DNA of 11,319 nucleotides from assembly GCA_900540635.1 (NCBI GenBank), contig UQGU01000067.1:1-11319 (forward strand), written 5' to 3'. The stretch is from an uncultured Eubacteriales bacterium. GTDB lineage: Bacteria; Bacillota; Clostridia; Oscillospirales; Oscillospiraceae. The notes beneath the pieces were generated by a model. It did no database searches. It had not been told where the DNA came from and saw nothing but the letters and a program-made list of their open reading frames with translations. Position numbers and translations under genes: made by a program. Below are positions 5,752-11,319 of the stretch, piece after piece (positions within the stretch are counted from its first letter, which is position 1; each line of letters starts with the position of its first letter).

Positions 5752-6954
5752 GTGCGGGAATCCGTAGAGATCACCATGTTGGGGAAATTTACCATTTTTG
5801 GCCCCGGAATGGCCGCACCCAAAGCCGTCAGCCTGACGGGAAGAGCCCGGCGGCTGTGGATTTTAACGGCGTATCTGATTCTGAATCGGGAGCGCGGCGT
5901 CAGTGCCCGGGAGCTCATTGATCTGCTGTGGCCGGATTCCGAGAGCAGCGACCCCATGGCCACCCTGCAAAACAACGTCAGCCGCGCCAGAAACGCTCTG
6001 GAGGAGCTGGGGCTGCGGGACGGGAAGAAGCTGATCTGCAACCGCTCCGGCACCTATTATTGGGCTCCGAATACGGAAACCGTGCTGGACTGCGAGCAGT
6101 TCCGCACGGCGCTGCGGGCCTGCCTGGACGAGGTGGGCAATATCAAAGACGAGGCTTTGGCGGCCCGGGCCATCGGAATGTATTCCGACGATTTTCTCCC
6201 GGAATGCGCCACAGACAGCTGGTGCGTCAATACAAATGCCTATTATCACGCGTCCTATTTGCAGCTCTGCCGGAAAATGACGGCCCATCTGCTGGATCGG
6301 CAGGCCTATGCCGAGGTGGGGCAGATCTGCCGCCGGGTGCTGGGGCTTGACCCTGCCGCAGAGGAGTTTGCGGTTCGGCTGATGCAGGCCCTGACCCGCA
6401 GCGGAATGCCGGACAAGGCGCTGGAATACTACGATTACATCAGCAAGCTTTACCTGGAGACCTATGCCGTGCCGCCCTCCCAGGAGCTGGAGGCGGAAAA
6501 GGCCATTGCGGTGCAGCAGCGCTATGGCGGCGCGGTGGACGAAAACCAGCTGGCCGCCTTCCTGGCCGGCCCCCAGCAAGCCGGAGCCTTCCGCTGCGAC
6601 AACAGCGTGTTTCGGGAGATGGCCCGGCGGCAGCTGCGGACCATGGAGCGGACCGGAGAGAAAGCCCGGCTGCTCATGGTAGAGCTGCAAAACCGGGAGC
6701 TGCCCGGGGAAAAGCGTGCCCAGCTCATGCGCAGAATGGAGCTGACCATTCTGGAAAGCCTGCGCATGGGGGATCCCTTCACGCGCATGGGGGCGGACTG
6801 CATCCTGATCATGCTGGCCGGTGCGGATGACAACGGCGCGGCAGTGGTGGAAAAACGTGTTTGCCGGAATTATCGGCAGACCTATTCCGTGCCGGCCTCC
6901 GCCTTTGTGTTCCGCAGCATGGACCTGAAGCGGCTGGGGCAGAAAATGATTTAA
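5752..6954 (+). CDS. SARP/BTAD-type transcriptional regulator with degenerate GGDEF-like C-terminus
   Basis: A 400-residue cytoplasmic regulator. Residues 5-105 form an OmpR-like winged helix typical of SARP proteins (RRLWILTAYLILNRERGVSA, ELIDLLWPD, then NNVSRARNALEELG). Residues 110-255 form the bacterial transcriptional activator domain, a TPR-like helical bundle with YSDDFLPE (144-151) and helices around RRVLGLDPAAEEF. The last 120 residues resemble a nucleotide-cyclase/GGDEF fold: LRMGDPFTRMGADCILIML aligns with the GGDEF region, but the signature reads GADCI, so enzymatic activity is unlikely. The start is GTG 5752, preceded by GGGGAGGGG. It has its own promoter and a strong terminator. 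SARP proteins usually activate nearby genes by binding direct repeats beside the -10 box; such a repeat lies upstream of the next transcription unit. Confidence 0.85.
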   Translation: MRESVEITMLGKFTIFGPGMAAPKAVSLTGRARRLWILTAYLILNRERGVSARELIDLLWPDSESSDPMATLQNNVSRARNALEELGLRDGKKLICNRSGTYYWAPNTETVLDCEQFRTALRACLDEVGNIKDEALAARAIGMYSDDFLPECATDSWCVNTNAYYHASYLQLCRKMTAHLLDRQAYAEVGQICRRVLGLDPAAEEFAVRLMQALTRSGMPDKALEYYDYISKLYLETYAVPPSQELEAEKAIAVQQRYGGAVDENQLAAFLAGPQQAGAFRCDNSVFREMARRQLRTMERTGEKARLLMVELQNRELPGEKRAQLMRRMELTILESLRMGDPFTRMGADCILIMLAGADDNGAAVVEKRVCRNYRQTYSVPASAFVFRSMDLKRLGQKMI

Positions 6955-6975
6955 TTTAAGACGAGAAAAAGCGAT

Positions 6976-7028
6976 AAAAGCGCCATTCTTCCTATTTTCC
7001 CTTTCGGAAAGTACAGAATGGCGCTTTT
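6976..7028. terminator. Intrinsic terminator after the regulator gene
   Basis: AAAAGCGCCATTCT (6976-6989) pairs perfectly over 14 bases with AGAATGGCGCTTTT (7015-7028). The loop holds a second small stem (TTTCC 6996-7000 with GGAAA 7006-7010). A-rich sequence before and T-rich sequence after the stem suit termination in both directions. It lies 22 bases past the regulator stop. Confidence 0.85.
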
Positions 7029-7084
7029 GGTATTTCTTGTCATACTTTGGAACGATTTACAAACATGCCCTATCCTGCTAAAAT

Positions 7085-7182
7085 GCATATACGGAAAGAG
7101 TATTTTTGCGCACTTCTTGTCAAAAGCAACGTCTCTCCCCCGGGGGTGAGGGCAATGGCGAGGGCTGGGTGCGTATATATGC
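7085..7182. other. Candidate structured intergenic element
   Basis: Part of the 282-base gap between the terminator and the next gene. GCATATACG (7085-7093) can pair with CGTATATATGC (7172-7182), with a 2-base bulge. Inside, GCGCAC can pair with GTGCGT, and CTCTCCCCCGGGGGTGAG is a near-perfect palindrome. The core is clearly more GC-rich than the AT-rich flanks. It could be a regulatory or small RNA, a protein-binding region or a mobile remnant. I do not recognise a known riboswitch consensus, and neither strand nor transcription can be decided. Confidence 0.3.
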
Positions 7183-7249
7183 GAATGAATTCTACTTAAA
7201 AACTGCTTTCTGAACAAAATTTTTGACGAACAGAAGGGGAAAATTTCTA

Positions 7250-7269
7250 AAATCATAGTGAAATCATAG
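7250..7269 (+). promoter_or_regulatory. 11-bp-period direct repeat, candidate SARP binding site
   Basis: AAATCATAG occurs perfectly twice, at 7250-7258 and 7261-7269, with start-to-start spacing of 11 bases. The second copy ends 10 bases before the TATACT box at 7280. Known SARP activators bind direct repeats of about 7 bp at 11-bp intervals ending about 8 bp upstream of a -10 box, so spacing and position fit the BTAD regulator encoded upstream. The assignment is inference. Confidence 0.45.
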
Positions 7270-7276
7270 ACCTCTT

Positions 7277-7285
7277 TGCTATACT
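7277..7285 (+). promoter_or_regulatory. Extended -10 promoter of the small ORF/adhesin unit
   Basis: TGCTATACT is an extended -10 element (TGn plus TATACT). There is no convincing -35 box at the proper distance, and the direct repeat occupies that place, a layout typical of an activator-dependent promoter. An eight-G run (7296-7303) lies between the promoter and the GTG start and forms part of the ribosome binding site. A TTGACG at 7223-7228 has no well-spaced -10 box. Confidence 0.5.
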
Positions 7286-7310
7286 CGTAGCAGAAGGGGG
7301 GGGAGGCCCT

Positions 7311-7667
7311 GTGCAGGGATTCCGAATGGTCCCGGCGGGGAGCAGCCAATTTTATCTGCTGCTGACAGCCCGGGATGACCAAATGACCGGAAAGCTATAT
7401 GGCCCGGGGGCGAAAACGGGGCTTCCCTTTACGAGCCTCTCCAGGATGGTCCTGCAGCTGGAGGAGCTGATGGATACCAGGGGAGACGCCTGGGAGCCCT
7501 GGGCCCCGCCGGAGGGATTTCCCAAAGAGGCCTTGGAGCTGGAGATTCTCTTCCGCCAGAATTACAGCTGGCAGGGCAGGCTCCGGCTGCCGAAGATCGG
7601 CAAGGAAGCGGTGTTCCGCAGTGTGCTGGAACTGCTGCTCATCATAGAAACATTTTTTGAAGGTTAA
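7311..7667 (+). CDS. Small cytoplasmic protein of unknown function
   Basis: A 118-residue protein with no signal peptide or membrane segment. The N-terminal half is a short beta-rich region. The C-terminal half contains LEILFRQNYSWQGRLRLP and then AVFRSVLELLLIIETFF, a strand-turn-strand plus terminal helix. I recall similar FRQNxSWQG...FRSVLELLLLxD sequences in small uncharacterised Clostridia proteins, but no function is known to me. The GTG start at 7311 has a GGGAGG ribosome binding site close by; the ATG at 7326 would be too far from it. Its stop lies 17 bases before the start of the large surface protein, so the two are probably one transcription unit. A role in expression or secretion of that protein is only suggested by position. 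Confidence 0.65.
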   Translation: MQGFRMVPAGSSQFYLLLTARDDQMTGKLYGPGAKTGLPFTSLSRMVLQLEELMDTRGDAWEPWAPPEGFPKEALELEILFRQNYSWQGRLRLPKIGKEAVFRSVLELLLIIETFFEG

Positions 7668-7684
7668 ACAAGGGGGAGTAAAAC

Positions 7685-10600
7685 ATGAAAAGATGGATCG
7701 CAATGCTGCTGACGGTTTGCATGCTGTTCAGCCTGTGCCCTGTGGGCGCCTTTGCAGAGCCTGCCACCGGCGGCACAGAACCCGCCCAGACGGTGCAGAC
7801 AGAGCAGGACACCGCAGACGCAACCGGCGCAACCAAGGGAACGGCTGCACCGGCGGAGGGCACACCCAAGGAAAATGCGGATGCAAACAATGCCGAAAAT
7901 GGCAATGCAGCCGCGAACAATGGCACCGGGAATGCGGAAAACAAGGAAAACGCAACCGGCACACCCAAGGAAAATGCGGAAGCAAGCAATGCCGGAAATG
8001 GCAATGCAGCCGCAAACAATGGCACCGGGAATGCGGAAAACAAGGAAAACGCAACCGGCGCAACCAACGAGGAGCCGAAGGCGGAGCCCAAGACCTGCAG
8101 CTGCAAGGACCTCTGCGATATGCAGCATCCCAATGCCGACTGCGAGGTCTGTGCAAACAGCAACGATGTGGGCACCTGCTGCAAGGGCAGCGTGGAAAAG
8201 CTGGACGCGGTTGACCCTCAGCCCGCTGCAGAAGAGGAAGAACTGGTTTGCACCACCTGCACCACCAAGTGCACGGATGGCCATGTCAACGATAGTTGCG
8301 AGGCCTGCAAGGCCGATCCTTCCAAGTGCCGCATTGTGGAAGACAATCAGGCCTTGGTCGATACCTATGAGTTCTATGTGGAAGGCGTCCGGCAGGATGC
8401 CTGGACACAGAGCCTTGAGGACGGCCAGACCCTGAATGTGCCCGGCAACCCCAGCAAGGATGGGGCCGTGTTCCAGGGCTGGTACAGGCTCGACGGCGAG
8501 AATAAGATTCCGGTGGTGTCCGGCGCGGTCAGCGGTGTTTCCGGCAAGACCGTTCGGGTCGATGCAGTGTTCGCGGAATTCAGCTATGTCCTGTTCATGA
8601 GCAAGGACGGCAGCGCCGTTGTACATACCGCCCAGGGCAGCAGCGGCAATGCCGTTTCCAATGCCGACCTGAATACCGCTGCCGAGATGGTGAACCTGTC
8701 TCTGGGCCCCACGGAAGCCGTTGTGGGCTGGAGCAGCACGCTGGGCGGTGAGGCCGGTGCGGTTGCCTTCGCCGCCGGTACCGTCAATGTTTATCCTGTG
8801 ATCAAGACCGGCTACTGGGTCATCTTCGATTCCAAGGGCGGCAACTATGTGGCCCCCGTCTTCGCCCAGGACGGCCAGACCGTGACGCTGCCGACGACTG
8901 CGACCCGGCCGGGCTATACCTTCGACGGCTGGTATCAGAACGGACAGCGTGTGACCCAGGTCAACGCAGCGGCGAACCTGGAGGCCCACTGGACCGCAGC
9001 GAAGAACACCAAGTACACCGTGATCCACTGGCAGGAAAATGCCAATGATGAGAATTATTCCTTTAAGGAGTCCGAAACCAAGACTGGTACTACCGGCGAG
9101 GAAACGAAAGCTGCGGCCAAGCGCTATGAGGGCTTCACGGCCCAGGCCGTTACCCAGCAGATCATCGCCGGTGACGGCAGCACCATTGTGAATGTGTACT
9201 ACAAGCGCACTGTGTATACCATTACGTTCTATTTGGATGACGTAATTTACACCTGTGGAAAGCAGCATTGGCACAATAGAAATTGCCCAAGAATTACTCA
9301 ACTGACCATTACCGCAAAGCACGGTGCAAACATCTCTGACCAGTGGCCGAAGGTTGACGGCAGCAGCTCGTGGCGTACTACTGAGAATGGTTCTACATAT
9401 CAAAGTAACATCGATGTTATGCCCGTAGGAGGCGGCAGCTACTATGGGCCGAATAAGGACTGGGGAAGCGAAACAGCATACTATTATGTAGAGGTTCTCC
9501 CTGGAGAGACTGGTACGATTAGCAAGGGCGGAATTTCCTACAAGCTGCACCATAGTGATACTTCTCCAGGAACCGGATATCATGTCACAAAGGAAGATAG
9601 ATATCCTATTACCGGTTTTACCTATAAAGAAGGAACCGGCCTTGGCAGCAATTATAATGACGCCAAGTTCTACTACACCCGCAACAGCTACAACATTGTC
9701 TTCATCAATAACGGTACTACGGAAAAGACGCAGCCCATGAAGTTTGAGCAGTCTCTGAGCGGCGTGAGCTATGAACCCACCCGGCCTGACGGTGTGCCTG
9801 CGGGATACGAGTTTGCCGGCTGGTATGAGAACGAGGTCTGCGAGGGCAGTCCCTTCGTGTTCGACGGCAAGACCATGCCTGCCCAGAACATCACCCTCTA
9901 TGCCAAGTGGGCGGCCCCCGAGGTCACTGCAACCGTTTATCTGACGGTGACGGTGGGCGGCGAAAGCAGAACGCTGAGCGTTCCCTACGGCTCCTCTCTG
10001 GTGGAAGCACCCGGATATGAGGCGCTGATGCAGGAGATCACTGCGAAGAACGGCAGCGCGCCCAGCGCCTGGTTCTCCGTGGACGGCGACGGCGCAAAGA
10101 CGCTGTTCAACCCGGATACCAAGCTCTATGCCCCCGTGACTCTGGTGCCCCACTTCTCCGGAACGCTGGAAACCTTCCAGGTTACCTACGTAGAAGGCGA
10201 CCAGGCGGGCCCGGAGGACAACAACTCCTATCAGAGCGGCAGCTACGCCACGGTCCTGGGACCGAAGAATGGCAACCTGCGGTTCCTGTTCTGGAAGGAC
10301 ACGGCAACCGACAAGATCTATAAGCCCGGTGAGTCCATGAAGATGAGCGGCAACGTGACCCTCACCGCCGTGTACACCGAGGCGCCGGCCACGGTCGGGC
10401 TGACTTACCACAACGGAACGGACTCCCGCACTGAGACTAACATCCGCGCCAACACCTTTGCAACAGTAAAGTCTGCGGCAGAGCTGGGCTTCACCGCCCC
10501 AGACGGCTACGTTTTCGTCGGCTGGTCCTCAGTCGAGAACGGCGCAGCCACCTACTTCCCCAAGAATGCCGTCTACGTCCCTGAAAACGGCGCGCACCTG

Positions 10601-11319
10601 TACGCGGTCTGGACGGAACGGACGGATCTGAGCTATACTGTGCGGTATCTGGAGAAGGGTACGGGCGTTTCGCTGAGCAGTGAGGTGACGGTGCCCAATC
10701 AGACGTTTGACACTTCTGTGAACGCAGCTGACCATAAAATTGAAATCACCGGTTATAAATTTGATTCCGCAGAGCCCGAGACGCTGAAAATCGGCGCTGA
10801 GGGAAATGTGATCAAGCTGTACTATGTCAAGGATGCAGATCAGACCAAGAATACCAGCTACACCGTGCGTCATGTAGTGGACGGTGTTGAAGAGGCCAGC
10901 GAGACCTACACCGGCACCGCATGGGTCGGTGAGGCGAATCCCACCATCGTTGTGAAGAAGGGAACTCTGGCACAGAACACCTACGTTGGCTACAAGTTCA
11001 GCAGCATGAGCCCCGCCGACGTGAAGGAAGGCGACGCAGTCAAGACCAGCACTGTTATCACCCTGACCTACGTCAAGGATAACGAGCAGACCAAGAATAC
11101 CAAGTATACTGTAAAGTATACGATCAACGGTGTGGAGCAGAGTGCAGACGAAGTTGAAGTGACCGGCAAAGCCTGGGTCAACGATGATCCCGCACAGATC
11201 GCCATTGCAGAGGGCGGCATTCCTGCACCTGCCGACAAGTACGAAGGCTACAAGCTCGACCCCGCCAATGAGACTTATCCCACAGCAGGCACGAAAGTAA
11301 ACAGCGGCAGCGTTTACAC
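7685..11319 (+). CDS. Large secreted InlB-repeat surface protein, 3' end outside window
   Basis: The frame is open from ATG 7685 (GGGGGAG upstream) to the window edge: 1,211 codons, no stop. The signal peptide is residues 1-24, with likely cleavage after GAFA. Residues 25-137 are an Ala/Asn/Glu-rich linker with two 33-residue repeats. Residues 138-215 hold two cysteine modules. InlB B-repeat (Flg_new-like, beta-grasp) or related domains lie near 228-299, 377-436 (FDSKGGN...RPGYTFDGWY), 669-742 (GYEFAGWY...LYAKW), 829-899 and 903-982 (LYAVW). A MucBP-like unit lies at 444-508, a Trp/Tyr-rich module at 509-666, and tandem YTVxY/H repeats from 984 on. Such proteins are cell-surface adhesins. The anchor (LPXTG or SLH) should lie beyond the edge and is not seen. 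Specificity of binding cannot be told. Confidence 0.9.
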   Translation, partial: MKRWIAMLLTVCMLFSLCPVGAFAEPATGGTEPAQTVQTEQDTADATGATKGTAAPAEGTPKENADANNAENGNAAANNGTGNAENKENATGTPKENAEASNAGNGNAAANNGTGNAENKENATGATNEEPKAEPKTCSCKDLCDMQHPNADCEVCANSNDVGTCCKGSVEKLDAVDPQPAAEEEELVCTTCTTKCTDGHVNDSCEACKADPSKCRIVEDNQALVDTYEFYVEGVRQDAWTQSLEDGQTLNVPGNPSKDGAVFQGWYRLDGENKIPVVSGAVSGVSGKTVRVDAVFAEFSYVLFMSKDGSAVVHTAQGSSGNAVSNADLNTAAEMVNLSLGPTEAVVGWSSTLGGEAGAVAFAAGTVNVYPVIKTGYWVIFDSKGGNYVAPVFAQDGQTVTLPTTATRPGYTFDGWYQNGQRVTQVNAAANLEAHWTAAKNTKYTVIHWQENANDENYSFKESETKTGTTGEETKAAAKRYEGFTAQAVTQQIIAGDGSTIVNVYYKRTVYTITFYLDDVIYTCGKQHWHNRNCPRITQLTITAKHGANISDQWPKVDGSSSWRTTENGSTYQSNIDVMPVGGGSYYGPNKDWGSETAYYYVEVLPGETGTISKGGISYKLHHSDTSPGTGYHVTKEDRYPITGFTYKEGTGLGSNYNDAKFYYTRNSYNIVFINNGTTEKTQPMKFEQSLSGVSYEPTRPDGVPAGYEFAGWYENEVCEGSPFVFDGKTMPAQNITLYAKWAAPEVTATVYLTVTVGGESRTLSVPYGSSLVEAPGYEALMQEITAKNGSAPSAWFSVDGDGAKTLFNPDTKLYAPVTLVPHFSGTLETFQVTYVEGDQAGPEDNNSYQSGSYATVLGPKNGNLRFLFWKDTATDKIYKPGESMKMSGNVTLTAVYTEAPATVGLTYHNGTDSRTETNIRANTFATVKSAAELGFTAPDGYVFVGWSSVENGAATYFPKNAVYVPENGAHLYAVWTERTDLSYTVRYLEKGTGVSLSSEVTVPNQTFDTSVNAADHKIEITGYKFDSAEPETLKIGAEGNVIKLYYVKDADQTKNTSYTVRHVVDGVEEASETYTGTAWVGEANPTIVVKKGTLAQNTYVGYKFSSMSPADVKEGDAVKTSTVITLTYVKDNEQTKNTKYTVKYTINGVEQSADEVEVTGKAWVNDDPAQIAIAEGGIPAPADKYEGYKLDPANETYPTAGTKVNSGSVY
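7859..8056 (+). repeat. Two tandem 99-bp repeats in the surface protein linker
   Basis: Units 7859-7957 and 7958-8056 encode 33 residues each, beginning GTPKENA and ending NKENAT. By eye they differ at four bases, three of them changing the protein (D to E, N to S, E to G). Unit length is a multiple of three, so gain or loss keeps the frame. The similarity points to a recent duplication and a linker of variable length. Confidence 0.9.
8096..8329 (+). other. Two tandem cysteine modules in the surface protein
   Basis: Residues 138-166 and 189-215 share the spacing C-x(1-2)-C-x3-C-x8-C-x2-C-x(6-8)-C, with the common core C-x3-H-x-N-x2-C-E-x-C (CDMQHPNADCEVC and CTDGHVNDSCEAC). The region holds 13 cysteines, while most of the rest of the protein has few. 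The modules lie right after the flexible linker and before the first InlB-type domain. They may bind zinc or form disulfides. Confidence 0.75.
10634..11319 (+). repeat. Tandem MucBP-like repeats of the surface protein
   Basis: Three units each starting YTVR/K-Y/H begin at 10634, 10859 and 11105, giving lengths of 75 and 82 residues and a third that leaves the window. The last two are joined by nearly identical linkers (VKDADQTKNTSYTV and VKDNEQTKNTKYTV). Internal landmarks are TGxAWV and YxGYK. The array probably continues outside the window. The name MucBP-like rests on pattern only. Confidence 0.75.

Noticed and set aside
7085..7182. Possible known riboswitch (c-di-GMP, fluoride, ZTP, THF, guanidine) in the intergenic region
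   Set aside because: I compared remembered consensus sequences and none fits. It is kept only as an unnamed structured candidate.
7307..7318. CCCTG/CAGGG inverted repeat over the GTG start of the small ORF
   Set aside because: With only two bases between the arms it cannot form a proper hairpin, and five pairs are easily found by chance in GC-rich DNA.
7664..10411. A 915-codon open frame on the minus strand opposite the surface protein
   Set aside because: The plus-strand frame has a signal peptide, InlB repeats and a good ribosome binding site. The antisense frame gives low-information sequence and is a by-product of G/C-rich third codon positions.
1..11319. CRISPR array, tRNA or rRNA genes
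   Set aside because: No regularly spaced short repeats with unique spacers, and no tRNA- or rRNA-like sequence was noticed on either strand.

Overview
The window looks like chromosomal DNA of a GC-rich Clostridia member (Oscillospiraceae/Ruminococcaceae type, a gut anaerobe). The grounds are a Firmicutes-style type IV pilus-like cassette, strong G-rich ribosome binding sites, frequent GTG/TTG starts, an InlB-type surface protein and an SdpR-type regulator. The genus cannot be fixed from the sequence.

Left edge (1-1084, minus strand): an SdpR-like ArsR-family repressor is followed 3 bases later by a YhfC-type intramembrane protease gene. The protease gene is cut at about codon 213 by the end of an IS150-like IS3-family element, whose first transposase codons reach the window edge. 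The repressor has a textbook sigma-A promoter with a 13-of-14-pair palindrome just past its -10 box, probably its own operator.

Middle (1101-5663, plus strand): a divergent promoter starts a tightly packed seven-gene operon. It encodes a transglutaminase-fold lipoprotein, a PilC/GspF platform protein, four small single-pass proteins of pseudopilin or DUF4860-like character, and a PilT-type ATPase with all its motifs. Junctions overlap or nearly touch. No pilB, prepilin peptidase, pilM/N/O or secretin-like gene lies in the window, so the system is either split across loci or unusually small.

Right part (5666-11319, plus strand): a separately promoted SARP/BTAD-type regulator carries a degenerate GGDEF-like C-terminal domain and is followed by a strong hairpin terminator. 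After a roughly 280-base intergenic region (a possible structured element, an 11-bp-period direct repeat and an extended -10 promoter) come a small conserved-looking protein of unknown function and a very large secreted InlB-repeat protein that runs off the right edge after at least 1,211 codons. The repeat spacing upstream of this pair resembles SARP binding sites, which suggests that the regulator controls the surface protein. Pilus-like machine, regulator and adhesin would together form a surface-attachment island; that link is inference.
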